Below, one piece after another: positions 8,765-17,675 of a stretch of 64,000 nt of DNA. A program made the translations under genes and the position numbers. The number at the start of each line of letters is the position of its first letter. The stretch's first letter is position 1. The stretch is from Niveispirillum fermenti (GTDB lineage Bacteria; Pseudomonadota; Alphaproteobacteria; Azospirillales; Azospirillaceae), in the NCBI RefSeq assembly GCF_048066175.1, contig NZ_JBLTXA010000001.1:248001-312000 (forward strand), read 5' to 3'. The notes under the pieces were generated by a model that had not been told where the DNA came from, did not search any database, and was given only the letters and a program-made list of their open reading frames with translations.

Positions 8765-8865
8765 TTTATCCACAGGATATCCCCCGATCCATCCCCGCCT
8801 TTTCAAGTCAGCCCCCGCGCGATGGCGTAACGCTGTCGGCGGGGGCCTGCTAAACTGGCGCCATC

Positions 8866-10368
8866 ATGGATGCCAAGCTGATCGACCCCGCCGCTTTCGC
8901 CGGTGCCACCCCCGTTGCCTATCGCACGCCGCCGCACAATGAAGAGGCGGAGCAGACGGTGCTGGGCGCCATCCTGGTCAATAACCGGGCCTTCGAGAAG
9001 GTCGGCGAGTTTCTGCGGGCTGAACATTTCTTCGATCCCGCGAACCAGAAAATCTTCCAGGCCATCGCCAAGATGGTCGACCGGGGCCAGGTGGCCAACC
9101 CGATCACCCTGAAGGCCTATTTCGAGCAGGATCGCGACCTGTCGGATATCGGCGGTCCGGAATATCTGGCCCGACTGGCCGCCGCCATCGTCACGGTCCA
9201 TAATCTGGAGGATTATGGGCGCGTCATTCATGACGCCTATCTGCGCCGGCAATTGATCGAAGTCGGCGAGGATATGGTCAACCATGCCTACAAGCATGAC
9301 CTGGACATCGGCGCCAACGACCAGATCGAGGATGCCGAAAAGAAACTGTTCGAGCTGGCTGCCACAGGCGACATCAAGGGTGATTTCATCCCCTTCGACC
9401 GGGCACTGACGGCAGCCATCCAGACGGCAGAGGCGGCTTTCCGCCGATCCAGCCACGTCACGGGCGTCACCTCGGGCCTGCGCGACCTGGATACCAAGCT
9501 GGGCGGTCTGCACCCCAGCGACCTGCTGATCCTGGCCGGCCGCCCGTCCATGGGCAAGACGGCGCTGGCCACCAACATCGCCTTCAATGCCGCCAAGGCC
9601 TACATGCTGTCGGGCGGCAAGGAAGGGGCGCCCGTCGGCTTCTTCTCGCTGGAAATGTCGGCGGAACAGTTGGCCCTGCGTATCCTGGCCGATCAGGCCG
9701 AAGTGTCGGGCGACAAGATCCGCCGTGGCGAGATTTCCGCCACGGACTTTCCGAAATTCGTGGAAGCCAGCCAATACCTGTCCAAGGTGCCCTTCCATGT
9801 GGATGACACACCGGCCCTGACCATCTCCGCCGTGCGTACACGCGCCCGCCGGTTGAAGCGCACCCATGGGCTGGGCCTGATCGTGGTCGATTATCTCCAG
9901 CTTCTGCGCGGCGGCGGGTCCGGGCGCGGCGAACAGAACCGCGTGCAGGAGATTTCGGAAATCACGCGCGGCCTGAAGGCCATTGCCAAGGAACTGGACC
10001 TGCCCGTCATCGCGCTGTCGCAGCTTTCCCGCTCGGTGGAAAGCCGCGAGGACAAGCGGCCCCAGCTTTCCGACCTGCGCGAATCCGGCTCCATCGAGCA
10101 GGATGCCGACGTTGTGATGTTCGTCTTCCGCGAGCAATATTATCTGGAACGCGCCGAACCGGGTCGACGGCCCGACGAATCGGAAGACAAATATAATGAC
10201 CGTTACCAGCAATGGCAGGAGCGGCTGGCGCAGGTTCATAATACGGCCGATGTCATCATCGGCAAGCAGCGCCATGGGCCGGTCGGCACCGTGCGCCTCT
10301 ATTTCGACGGCAATTATACGCGCTTCGGCGATCTGGATACCCAACACGGCGGATCATATGACGAATGA
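8866..10368 (+). CDS. dnaB: Replicative DNA helicase DnaB
   Basis: DnaB is the hexameric 5'-to-3' helicase that opens the replication fork. The 500-residue protein has the N-terminal collar domain (NEEAEQTVLGAILVNN, residues ~25-120), a linker and the RecA-like motor with Walker A GRPSMGKT at 225-232 and FFSLEMSAEQL. The Walker B region LIVVDYLQLL and the segment VIALSQLSRSVESR follow. No intein is present. The coding sequence overlaps alr by 11 bases. No specific promoter was identified in the 100 bp upstream. Confidence 0.97.
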   Translation: MDAKLIDPAAFAGATPVAYRTPPHNEEAEQTVLGAILVNNRAFEKVGEFLRAEHFFDPANQKIFQAIAKMVDRGQVANPITLKAYFEQDRDLSDIGGPEYLARLAAAIVTVHNLEDYGRVIHDAYLRRQLIEVGEDMVNHAYKHDLDIGANDQIEDAEKKLFELAATGDIKGDFIPFDRALTAAIQTAEAAFRRSSHVTGVTSGLRDLDTKLGGLHPSDLLILAGRPSMGKTALATNIAFNAAKAYMLSGGKEGAPVGFFSLEMSAEQLALRILADQAEVSGDKIRRGEISATDFPKFVEASQYLSKVPFHVDDTPALTISAVRTRARRLKRTHGLGLIVVDYLQLLRGGGSGRGEQNRVQEISEITRGLKAIAKELDLPVIALSQLSRSVESREDKRPQLSDLRESGSIEQDADVVMFVFREQYYLERAEPGRRPDESEDKYNDRYQQWQERLAQVHNTADVIIGKQRHGPVGTVRLYFDGNYTRFGDLDTQHGGSYDE

Positions 10369-11500
10369 TCTGGCGGGGCTGTTGCAAAGCCCCGAGGCGG
10401 CGCGTGTCGGCGCCGTCCTGATCATCGATCTGGCCGCGCTGGTTTCAAACTGGCGCGACCTGGCGGCCCGCGTGGCACCGGCCGAGTGCGCCGCCGTCGT
10501 AAAGGCCAATGGCTACGGGCTGGGTGACATTGCTGTGGCCAGGGCCCTTTGGCAGGCCGGTGCCCGCAGCTTCTTCGTGGCCGATATCGAAGCGGGCCTG
10601 CGCATTCGCCGCGCCTTGCCCGATGCCCGCGTCATCATCCTGCATGGTGTTCCCGCCGGCACGGAGGACGAAGTGGCCGGCCAGCGCCTGACGCCCGTGC
10701 TGAGCAGCCTGGGCGAGATCGCCCGCTGGTCGGGCCATGCCCACCGGCTGGGCGACCGGCTGCCCGCGATTATTCATATCGATACCGGAATGAATCGCCT
10801 GGGCCTACCATCCGATGAATTGGAACGGTTGTGCAATGATCCTGATCGGCACTTGTCAGGGCTGGATTTGAACGGGTGGATGAGTCATCTCGCCTGCGCC
10901 GATGATCCCCGCCACCCATTGACGCCCGAACAATTGCGTCGGGTGCATGCCGCGCTGGCCCGCCTGCCCTCGGCACCGGTCAGCCTGGCCAACTCGGCCG
11001 GCATATTTCATGGCGCCGATTACCATTTCGATCTGGTTCGGCCCGGCATCGCGCTTTACGGCGCCAATCCGGCCCCCTGGCTGGCCAACCCGATGCGGCC
11101 TGTGATCCGGCTGCTGGCCCGTATTCTCCAGGTTCGCGCGGTCGCCCCGCCCATGACGGTCGGCTATGACGCAACCCATCATGTCGATCGCCCGAGCAAG
11201 GTCGCGGCACTGGGGATGGGTTATGCCGATGGCTACCCCTGGTCGCTGGCCGGCAAGGGCACGGCCAGCATTGCCGGCCATGCCGCGCCGCTGGTGGCGC
11301 GGGTGTCCATGGATCTGTTGACCGCCGATGTCAGCGCTGTGCCAGACCATCTGCTGCAAGTCGGGGGCTGGGCCGACATTATCGGCCCTCATCGGGACGT
11401 GGACCAGGTGGCGCGAGAGGCCGGCACCATCGGGTATGAGATATTGACCCGGCTGGGCCAACGCTATCACCGGATCTATCTCGGGGGCGCCAGCGTTTGA
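10358..11500 (+). CDS. alr: Alanine racemase
   Basis: This PLP enzyme makes D-alanine for peptidoglycan. The 380-residue protein has the cofactor lysine in VVKANGYGLG (Lys49), HIDTGMNRLG, the fold-type III barrel, and the C-terminal beta-domain with VGYDATHHVDRPSKVAALGMGYADGYPW and VSMDLLTADV. The ATG at 10358 lies inside the last codons of dnaB in another frame and matches the usual length, so the two genes are translationally coupled. A small inverted repeat after the stop (CCGGTAACCGG) is too short to call a terminator. Confidence 0.93.
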   Translation: MTNDLAGLLQSPEAARVGAVLIIDLAALVSNWRDLAARVAPAECAAVVKANGYGLGDIAVARALWQAGARSFFVADIEAGLRIRRALPDARVIILHGVPAGTEDEVAGQRLTPVLSSLGEIARWSGHAHRLGDRLPAIIHIDTGMNRLGLPSDELERLCNDPDRHLSGLDLNGWMSHLACADDPRHPLTPEQLRRVHAALARLPSAPVSLANSAGIFHGADYHFDLVRPGIALYGANPAPWLANPMRPVIRLLARILQVRAVAPPMTVGYDATHHVDRPSKVAALGMGYADGYPWSLAGKGTASIAGHAAPLVARVSMDLLTADVSAVPDHLLQVGGWADIIGPHRDVDQVAREAGTIGYEILTRLGQRYHRIYLGGASV

Positions 11501-11547
11501 GATACCGGTAACCGGCTGTGATCACCGGGACTTGATATGAGGCGGTT

Positions 11548-11952
11548 TCACTGCGGCTTGGCGAACCATTCGACAATGGCCGGCATCCGCCTTTCAAACC
11601 CGCCCGGAATGAACAGGTTCAGCAGACCGGCCCGGTCCGCCCCCGGATTGCGGAAATCATGATCGACACCGGGAGGGATGCGAATGAAGGAGCCCGCCGC
11701 GAAGGATCGCCATTCAGTCCCGATCAGGATTTCCGGTGTACCGGCCAGAATATAGAAGATTTCATCATTGTCCGCATGCGCATGGGCGCCGATTTCCCGC
11801 TGACCCGGTTCCAGCCACCATTGCGAGATGGAATAGCCGGCCGCCGTTTCCGCCTCGTCCGCCAGGAAGATCGCCGTCAACCCGTCGCCCAGGGCGTAAT
11901 GCCGGCCGCCGCCCGGCGGAAGGGCGATAATGTCGTGTCGCGGTTCGCTCAT
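11548..11952 (-). CDS. Cupin-domain protein
   Basis: The 134-residue single-domain protein has both cupin motifs: GAHAHADNDEIFYILAG (metal-binding His and Glu) and PPGVDHDFRNPG. Such small cupins bind a divalent metal and act as dioxygenases, isomerases or sensors; the substrate cannot be read from the sequence. Its ATG overlaps the stop of the upstream VOC-family gene in an ATGA arrangement. Both are divergent from the TetR gene and probably under its control. Confidence 0.75.
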   Translation of the reverse strand: MSEPRHDIIALPPGGGRHYALGDGLTAIFLADEAETAAGYSISQWWLEPGQREIGAHAHADNDEIFYILAGTPEILIGTEWRSFAAGSFIRIPPGVDHDFRNPGADRAGLLNLFIPGGFERRMPAIVEWFAKPQ

Positions 11953-12395
11953 GCCCCCGTTTCCTCGTTCCAGCGGCGCTGCATCTCTTCCGGACTGACC
12001 TGTTCGATGGTCTGCGACAGCATCCAGCGATGGCCGAACGGGTCCATGACCATGGCACTGCGCTCCCCGAAGCTTTGATTTGCCGCCGGGCGGATGATGA
12101 TGGCCCCTGCCGCCGCGGCGCGCGCCAGATCCTCATCCACGGCCGTCGTGGACAGGTACAATGTCACCGGTGTGCCGCCGATCGTGTCGGGGCTGAGTGC
12201 GCCGAAATCCGGATATTCGTCGGACATCATCACCACGCTTTCACCCAGCCGCAGTTCCGCATGACCGATCCGGCCGTCCATCGGGTCGGTCATGCGGAAA
12301 ATCTCCACCGCCCCGAAGGCCTGGATATAGAATTCGATGGCCGCAGCCGCATTCTTCACGGTGAAATAGGGCATCACGCCCGTGACGCTGGACAT
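11949..12395 (-). CDS. VOC-family protein (glyoxalase/PhnB-like)
   Basis: The 148-residue protein has the paired beta-alpha-beta-beta-beta units of the vicinal oxygen chelate fold. The start TGVMPYFTVKNAAAAIEFYIQAFGA and the later DPFGHRWMLSQ resemble the PhnB/YdcJ-like subgroup. Metal use and substrate are unknown; members include bleomycin-binding proteins and glyoxalase relatives. The ATG at 12395 follows AAGGGG and is preferred to an upstream start at 12422, which would fall in the operator palindrome. It is first in a two-gene unit with the cupin gene. Confidence 0.75.
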   Translation of the reverse strand: MSSVTGVMPYFTVKNAAAAIEFYIQAFGAVEIFRMTDPMDGRIGHAELRLGESVVMMSDEYPDFGALSPDTIGGTPVTLYLSTTAVDEDLARAAAAGAIIIRPAANQSFGERSAMVMDPFGHRWMLSQTIEQVSPEEMQRRWNEETGA

Positions 12396-12421
12396 TTCGC
12401 ACCCCTTGTCATCAGATTTCA

Positions 12422-12446
12422 ATTACGAAACGTTTCGTTTCGTAAT
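12422..12446. promoter_or_regulatory. Palindromic operator between the VOC and TetR genes
   Basis: A perfect inverted repeat with 11-bp arms (12422-12432 and 12436-12446) and a 3-bp centre lies between the divergent genes. A second perfect 14-bp palindrome, ACGAAACGTTTCGT, is nested at 12425-12438 and offset by 2-3 bp. Repeats of this size beside a tetR gene are typical operators; the offset pair would fit two dimers binding together, as known for QacR. The TetR protein encoded at 12465 is the likely ligand. Confidence 0.75.
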
Positions 12447-12464
12447 GAGTCAATGGGGAACGAA

Positions 12465-13052
12465 ATGAAACCGCGCGGGCGTCCGCCCAGCCCGGCCGCC
12501 AGGGAAAAGGCCTTGTCGGCGGCGCACGGAATATTGATGGAGGAAGGGTTCGGCCGCCTGACCGTGGAGGCAGTGGCGGCCCGGTCGGGCGTGGGCAAGG
12601 CCACCATCTATCGCAACTGGACCAACGCTTGCGAACTGGCCATGGCTGCATTGATCGATGGGGCACCCGTCGAGGCGACAGCCATGGAGCCCGGTTTCAA
12701 GGCCGCATTGACGGCGCAGATGCGAGCCCTGGTGAAGGCCTTTGCCACCACACGCGGACGGCAGATCGCCATGACACTGGCCGCCGCCGACCCGGAAAGC
12801 GAGATGACACGCGCTTTCCGGAACCGCGTAATCCTGTCCAGCCGGGAGGCGGGCCGCGCGCTGGTGCAGGATGCCGTAAGACGCGGTGAAATCGGCCCGC
12901 CTGTCGAGATCGAGATCCTGCTGGACATGATCTACGGCCCCGTCTTCTATCGCATCCTGGCCGGGCATCAGCCGCTGACCGCCGGCTTCGCCGAAGGGCT
13001 GGCGGAAAACGCCGTCACGATCCTGAAGGCGCCGGGTGGGGTCACGCCGTGA
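12465..13052 (+). CDS. TetR-family transcriptional regulator
   Basis: The 195-residue protein has a TetR helix-turn-helix at about residues 32-53 (LTVEAVAARSGVGKATIYRNW) and a helical ligand-binding domain ending in a TetR_C-like segment (ILLDMIYGPVFYRILAGH). The ATG at 12465 follows GGGGAAC; an ATG 12 bases upstream is less well placed. It is divergent from the VOC/cupin pair across a perfect palindromic operator and probably represses both directions. Its stop overlaps the end of the convergent coiled-coil gene by 11 bp. Confidence 0.9.
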   Translation: MKPRGRPPSPAAREKALSAAHGILMEEGFGRLTVEAVAARSGVGKATIYRNWTNACELAMAALIDGAPVEATAMEPGFKAALTAQMRALVKAFATTRGRQIAMTLAAADPESEMTRAFRNRVILSSREAGRALVQDAVRRGEIGPPVEIEILLDMIYGPVFYRILAGHQPLTAGFAEGLAENAVTILKAPGGVTP

Positions 13053-13935
13053 TCGAGATATTGGCCTCCGACACCTGAACGGCGATGGTCAGCGTTTCGG
13101 TATAGGTGCTGGTATAGGTCATCTCCATCACCGACCCGGCCGCCATGCCGGCCGCGTCCGATGATGCCCCGCCGGGGTCCATCGCCTCCAGCGCGCCGTT
13201 CAACCGTTCAAGCGTCTCTCCGGCAGCGGCCAGATCGTCGCGCGAGGCCTTGAGGCTTTCCTCCAGTTCCCGCTGCTCCTCCTCGCTCATCCACAAGGTA
13301 TTGTCCTTGCTGGCTTCTGCCTGGGTCAGCAGCGTGCGGGCCCGGCCCGCGATGTCGCGAACCTCCTGCACATAGGCGCGGGCATAGGAAACCGGGACAC
13401 CCCCTGGTGTCATGCCGGGCTGCGCTTCCACGGGTTTGGCGGGATCGGGTTCTCCCCGCGCGATGGCGGCTGCACGTTCAGCAGGATCGACATCGCGGCC
13501 TTCCACCAATGCCTTCGCCTCGTCCGAGAGCTTGCGGGTCATGCCCGAGGCTTCGCGCGCCACATTGGCCAGCTTGCGCACATCGCCCTTGGCGGCGGCC
13601 TGCCGCGCCTCCTGCTCCAACTCCCCCATACGGCGCTTGGATTGCGTCAGCTTCTCATTGGCGGCCTTGCGGTCGATCTCCGACCGGGCCTGATCCAGGA
13701 ACTTGCCCAGTTCCTCCACCCGCGCCAGCGACTTGGCCGCGTCGTTGAAGGAGCCGCCCAGACCAAGGTCCATCAGGCGCTTATAGATATCTTCCTGTGA
13801 CCGGCCGGTGGTCGGCGTGTCCTTGGATGCCTTGAACCGCTCCTCAACCGCCTTGTCCACATGGCGATCGATCGCCGTCTTCATCGCTTTCGCGTTGGCG
13901 GCACTGAAGAGCGAGTTCGCGTTTAGCGAAATCAT
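13042..13935 (-). CDS. Unrecognised coiled-coil protein
   Basis: I do not recognise this 297-residue protein. It starts MISLNANSLFSAANAKAMKT after a GGGGGAG ribosome-binding site at 13935. The middle (about residues 40-260) is dense in Glu, Arg, Ala and Lys with long predicted helices (KLTQSKRRMGELEQEARQAA, EEEQRELEESLKASRDDLAA), consistent with coiled coils. The last ~35 residues switch to beta-prone, Thr-rich sequence (EMTYTSTYTETLTIAV, EANISITA). There is no signal peptide, membrane segment or cysteine cluster. The Asn/Ser-rich start followed by helices vaguely recalls flagellin-like or secreted filament proteins, but that is a guess. Confidence 0.7.
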   Translation of the reverse strand: MISLNANSLFSAANAKAMKTAIDRHVDKAVEERFKASKDTPTTGRSQEDIYKRLMDLGLGGSFNDAAKSLARVEELGKFLDQARSEIDRKAANEKLTQSKRRMGELEQEARQAAAKGDVRKLANVAREASGMTRKLSDEAKALVEGRDVDPAERAAAIARGEPDPAKPVEAQPGMTPGGVPVSYARAYVQEVRDIAGRARTLLTQAEASKDNTLWMSEEEQRELEESLKASRDDLAAAGETLERLNGALEAMDPGGASSDAAGMAAGSVMEMTYTSTYTETLTIAVQVSEANISITA

Positions 13936-14027
13936 GGGCTCCCCCAAAAGGCGATCATTTTGATCTACCCTCAAACTACCCTGTTCGCGTCAAACGGGCA
14001 AGAAGCCTGAATACGGTCTTTCGTGAT

Positions 14028-14074
14028 AGCATATGAAAAGCAAAACCGCCCGGCGGAAGAACCCGCCGGGCGGT
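14028..14074 (-). terminator. Terminator of ilvC
   Basis: A perfect 12-bp GC-rich stem (14045-14056 with 14063-14074) is followed in the leftward direction by TTTTGCTTTTC. It lies about 30 bases past the ilvC stop and should end the ilv transcript. Confidence 0.8.
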
Positions 14075-14105
14075 CTGCTTGACAACCAAGAAGCCGTCGG
14101 ACGGC

Positions 14106-15125
14106 TCAGTTCTTGGACTTGTCCACCAACTGATTGGCGGCGATCCAGGGCATCATGGCGCGCAGCTTGCCACCCACTTCCTCGATCGGATGCTCGGCCT
14201 GGCGGCGGCGGGTCGCCTTGAAGGACGGGGTGCCGGCCTTGTTCTCCAGCATCCAGTCGCGCACGAAGCGGCCGGACTGGATGTCTTCCAGCACGCGCTT
14301 CATTTCGGCCTTGGTCTCGTCCGTCACGATGCGCGGACCGGTGACGTAATCACCATATTCGGCCGTGTTGGAGATGGAATAGCGCATATTGGCGATGCCA
14401 CCTTCGTAGATCAGGTCCACGATCAGCTTCACTTCGTGCAGGCACTCGAAATAGGCCATCTCCGGGGCATAGCCGGCCTCGACCAGCGTCTCGAAACCGG
14501 TCTGGATCAGCTTGGTCAGGCCGCCGCACAGCACGGCCTGCTCACCGAACAGGTCGGTCTCGCACTCTTCCTTGAAGGTGGTCTCGATGATGCCCGAACG
14601 GCCACCGCCGACGGCCGACGCATAGGACAGGGCGACGTCCAGGGCGTTGCCGGAAGCGTTCTGATGCACGGCCACCAGGCAGGGAACGCCGCCGCCCTTC
14701 TTGTATTCGCCGCGCACGGTGTGCCCGGGGCCCTTGGGCGCGATCATGAACACATCCGTGTCGGGACGCGGCTCGATCAGGCGGAAATGCACGTTCAGGC
14801 CATGGGCGAAGGCAATGGCGGAACCCTGCTTCAGGTTCGGGCCGATCTCGTTATTGTACAGGTCGGCCTGATGCTCGTCCGGCGTCAGGATCATGATGAC
14901 GTCGGCGGATGCAGCGGCCTCCGCCGGGGTCACGCAGGTGAAGCCGGCGGCTTCGGCCTTGGCGCGGGTCGGCGAGTTCGCCTTCAGCGCGATGATCACG
15001 TCCGTCACACCGCTGTCGCGCAGATTCTGGGCGTGGGCATGGCCCTGGCTGCCATAGCCGACGATGGCCACCTTCTTGCCCTTGATCAGGTTGACGTCGG
15101 CGTCGCGATCGTAATAGACGCGCAT
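14106..15125 (-). CDS. ilvC: Ketol-acid reductoisomerase (class I)
   Basis: IlvC performs the alkyl shift and NADPH reduction that follow acetolactate synthase in valine and isoleucine synthesis. At 339 residues it is a class I enzyme. The N-terminal Rossmann domain has VAIVGYGSQGHAHAQNLRDSG, and the knotted C-terminal domain keeps the acidic metal ligands in FGEQAVLCGG and the ECLHEVKLIVDLIYEGG region. GAAGGA precedes the ATG. It lies 104 bp downstream of ilvN, with a possible attenuating hairpin in the gap. Confidence 0.97.
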   Translation of the reverse strand: MRVYYDRDADVNLIKGKKVAIVGYGSQGHAHAQNLRDSGVTDVIIALKANSPTRAKAEAAGFTCVTPAEAAASADVIMILTPDEHQADLYNNEIGPNLKQGSAIAFAHGLNVHFRLIEPRPDTDVFMIAPKGPGHTVRGEYKKGGGVPCLVAVHQNASGNALDVALSYASAVGGGRSGIIETTFKEECETDLFGEQAVLCGGLTKLIQTGFETLVEAGYAPEMAYFECLHEVKLIVDLIYEGGIANMRYSISNTAEYGDYVTGPRIVTDETKAEMKRVLEDIQSGRFVRDWMLENKAGTPSFKATRRRQAEHPIEEVGGKLRAMMPWIAANQLVDKSKN

Positions 15126-15192
15126 GGGAATGTTCCTTCGTTCTGCTCTGCTGTTGCTCTGTCCGTCCCCGGCGCGGGGTACGGCATCGGGT

Positions 15193-15222
15193 TGAAAAGG
15201 CGCGTCCCGGCCCTGCCGGGAC
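15193..15222 (-). terminator. Possible partial terminator between ilvN and ilvC
   Basis: An 8-bp perfect stem (15204-15211 with 15215-15222) with a 3-base loop is followed leftward by GCGCCTTTTC, giving a short T-run at 15195-15198. It could reduce read-through from ilvBN into ilvC or stabilise the upstream mRNA. The T-run is weak. Confidence 0.4.
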
Positions 15223-15229
15223 AGGTCCC

Positions 15230-15745
15230 TTAAAGGGTGGCCGTACCGCGCGACAGGGCGGCAGCCCCCGTGCGGCTGATATCGATCTCACCCAATTGCT
15301 TCATCAGGTCGATGAACCGGTCCAGGTCCTCCGCGGCACCGGTAATCTCGAACACGAAGCTGCTGATCGTGGCATCGACGACACGGGCCTTGAACACATC
15401 GGCGATGCGCAGGCTTTCCACCCGCCGCTCACCATTGGCCACGACCTTGACCAGGGCCATCTCCCGCTCGATGAACGGGCCTTCCAGCGTCAGGTCCTTG
15501 ACCTTGTGGACGGGAACCAGGCGATCGAGCTGCACCTTGATCTGTTCGATGATCATCGGCGTACCGGAGGTGACGACGGTGATGCGCGACAGGTTGTCGC
15601 CCGTATCGATCTCCGCCACCGTCAGGCTCTCGATATTGTAGCCGCGGCCGGAAAACAGGCCGATGACCCGGGCCAGCACGCCCGGCTCGTTATCCACCAG
15701 CACGGAGATGGTGTGGCGGCGGATATTGGACTCTTGGATTGTCAC
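15230..15745 (-). CDS. ilvN: Acetolactate synthase small subunit
   Basis: The regulatory subunit activates IlvB and makes it sensitive to valine. The 171-residue protein has the N-terminal ACT domain (HTISVLVDNEPGVLARVIGLFSGRGYNIESLTV) and the C-terminal ALS small-subunit domain (RIADVFKARVVDATISSFVFEITGAAEDLDRFIDLM). It is full length, co-directional with ilvB and 63 bp downstream of it. It may have its own ribosome-binding site only. Confidence 0.96.
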   Translation of the reverse strand: MTIQESNIRRHTISVLVDNEPGVLARVIGLFSGRGYNIESLTVAEIDTGDNLSRITVVTSGTPMIIEQIKVQLDRLVPVHKVKDLTLEGPFIEREMALVKVVANGERRVESLRIADVFKARVVDATISSFVFEITGAAEDLDRFIDLMKQLGEIDISRTGAAALSRGTATL

Positions 15746-15808
15746 GGGGAAAGGCTCCCAGCTTCTTTGTTCTTCAGGGGCGGAGGATCGGCGGACGAGG
15801 GGGCCGGC

Positions 15809-17575
15809 TTATACCAGTACCATCCCCTCCTCCGGCGTGGCCTCGGCCACCTTGTCCTCCGGCCCCAGCAGGATCTCGTTATGCGCCTTGCCACCCGGGA
15901 TCATGGGGAAGCAGTTTTCCTTCTGGTCCACGCACATGTCCACGATGACGGCGCGGGGCGTGGCGATCATCTCGGCAATGACGTCATCGACCTCGCTCAC
16001 CTTCGTGGCGCGCAGGCCCACGCCGCCAAAGGCATCGGCCAGCTTCACGAAATCCGGCAGCGCTTCGGAATAGCTTTCCGAGTAGCGCGAGCCATGCAGC
16101 AATTCCTGCCACTGCCGGACCATGCCCATCCACTGGTTGTTCAGGATGAACACCTTGACCGGCAGGCGATATTGCAGGGCCGTCGACATTTCCTGGATAT
16201 TCATCTGGATCGACGCCTCCCCGGCCACGTCGATGCAAAGCGCCTTGGGATTGGCGATCTGCGCCCCGATTGCAGCCGGCAGGCCGTAACCCATGGTGCC
16301 CAGCCCGCCCGAGGTCAGCCAGCGGTTCGGCTTGTTGAACGGCAGGAACTGTGCCGCCCACATCTGATGCTGCCCGACCTCTGTGGAGATGAACACATCA
16401 TCGCGGCCAGCAATGGCGGCACGCAGCCGTTCCAGCGCGAATTGCGGCTTGATGACCTTGTCCGTCTTCTCGTACCGCAGGCAGTCACGGGCGCGCCAGA
16501 CGCCGATCTGGTCCCACCATTCCTTCAATGCCGCCTGGTCGGCCCGCTTGTTGCGCGCCTTCCAGATGCGGATCATGTCTTCCAGCACGTAAGCCGCATC
16601 GCCGACGATGGGCAGATCGACGCGAACATTCTTGTTGATGTTCGACGGATCGATATCGATATGGATCTTCTTGGAATTCGGGCTGAACTCGCTGATCTTG
16701 CCCGTGACCCGGTCATCGAACCGCGCACCGACGCAGACCATCAGGTCACAGCCATGCATGGCCAGATTGGCCTCGTAGGTGCCGTGCATGCCCAGCATGC
16801 CCAGCCATTGCTGATCATGGGCCGGATAGGCACCCAGACCCATCAGGGTGGTGGTGCAGGGATAGCCCGTCATGCGGACAAGCTGTGTCAGCAACTGGCT
16901 GGCCACGGGGCCGGAATTGATGACGCCGCCACCGACATAGAAGATGGGACGCTTGGCATTGGCCAGCAGTTCCACCGCCTCCTCGACCTTGTTCAGGTCG
17001 GGCTTCACCTGGGGGCGATAGGATTTCGGCTGGCTTTCGCCCGGCGTGCGATAGGTGCCCTCGGCGAACTGCACATCCTTGGGAATGTCGATGACGACGG
17101 GACCCGGACGGCCGTTCTTGGCCACATAGAACGCCTCGTGCAGCGTCCGGGCCAGATTGTTGACATCCTTGACCAGGTAATTGTGCTTGGTCGCGGGCCG
17201 GGTGATGCCGGTCGTGTCGCATTCCTGGAACGCATCATTGCCGATCAGATGCGTCGGCACCTGCCCCGTCAGGCAGACGATCGGGATGCTGTCCATCAGT
17301 GCATCGACCAGACCGGTGACGGCGTTGGTGGCACCGGGGCCGGACGTGACCAGCACGACGCCGACCTTGCCGGACGAACGCGCATAGCCTTCCGCCGCAT
17401 GGACGGCGGCCTGTTCGTGGCGAACCAGGATGTGCTTGATCTGGTTCTGCTTGAACAGCGCATCATAGATGGGTAGTACCGCGCCGCCCGGATATCCGAA
17501 GATCGTGTCTACACCCTGGTCCCGAAGGGCCTTGATGACGATTTCCGCACCGGAGAGGCTGGTTCCCGAAGACAT
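15809..17575 (-). CDS. ilvB: Acetolactate synthase large subunit
   Basis: This thiamine-diphosphate and FAD enzyme condenses pyruvate with pyruvate or 2-ketobutyrate, the committed step of branched-chain amino acid synthesis. The 588-residue protein has the N-terminal ThDP-domain glutamate Glu54 in VRHEQAAVHAAEGYARSSG, the central FAD-type domain, and the C-terminal ThDP/Mg domain (GEASIQMNIQEMSTA, then NNQWMGMVRQWQE). The ATG at 17575 is preferred to a TTG 15 bases upstream. It is the first ilv gene, about 100 bp after miaA; I saw no clear leader-peptide attenuator. Confidence 0.96.
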   Translation of the reverse strand: MSSGTSLSGAEIVIKALRDQGVDTIFGYPGGAVLPIYDALFKQNQIKHILVRHEQAAVHAAEGYARSSGKVGVVLVTSGPGATNAVTGLVDALMDSIPIVCLTGQVPTHLIGNDAFQECDTTGITRPATKHNYLVKDVNNLARTLHEAFYVAKNGRPGPVVIDIPKDVQFAEGTYRTPGESQPKSYRPQVKPDLNKVEEAVELLANAKRPIFYVGGGVINSGPVASQLLTQLVRMTGYPCTTTLMGLGAYPAHDQQWLGMLGMHGTYEANLAMHGCDLMVCVGARFDDRVTGKISEFSPNSKKIHIDIDPSNINKNVRVDLPIVGDAAYVLEDMIRIWKARNKRADQAALKEWWDQIGVWRARDCLRYEKTDKVIKPQFALERLRAAIAGRDDVFISTEVGQHQMWAAQFLPFNKPNRWLTSGGLGTMGYGLPAAIGAQIANPKALCIDVAGEASIQMNIQEMSTALQYRLPVKVFILNNQWMGMVRQWQELLHGSRYSESYSEALPDFVKLADAFGGVGLRATKVSEVDDVIAEMIATPRAVIVDMCVDQKENCFPMIPGGKAHNEILLGPEDKVAEATPEEGMVLV

Positions 17576-17675
17576 GATATGCGCTTTCAAACAGTTCCAA
17601 CTGGGTTGAAAAACGCCGCCTTTCGCAGGGGCGAAGGGCGACGTGGCGGCACACTAGATGGAACCGGAAAGGTGG

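Noticed and set aside
11501..11547. CCGGTAACCGG inverted repeat after alr as a terminator
   Set aside because: The stem is only five base pairs and has no T-run.
15296..17476. Long open frame antisense to ilvN and ilvB
   Set aside because: It spans two genes and their gap on the opposite strand and has the composition of a codon-bias shadow.
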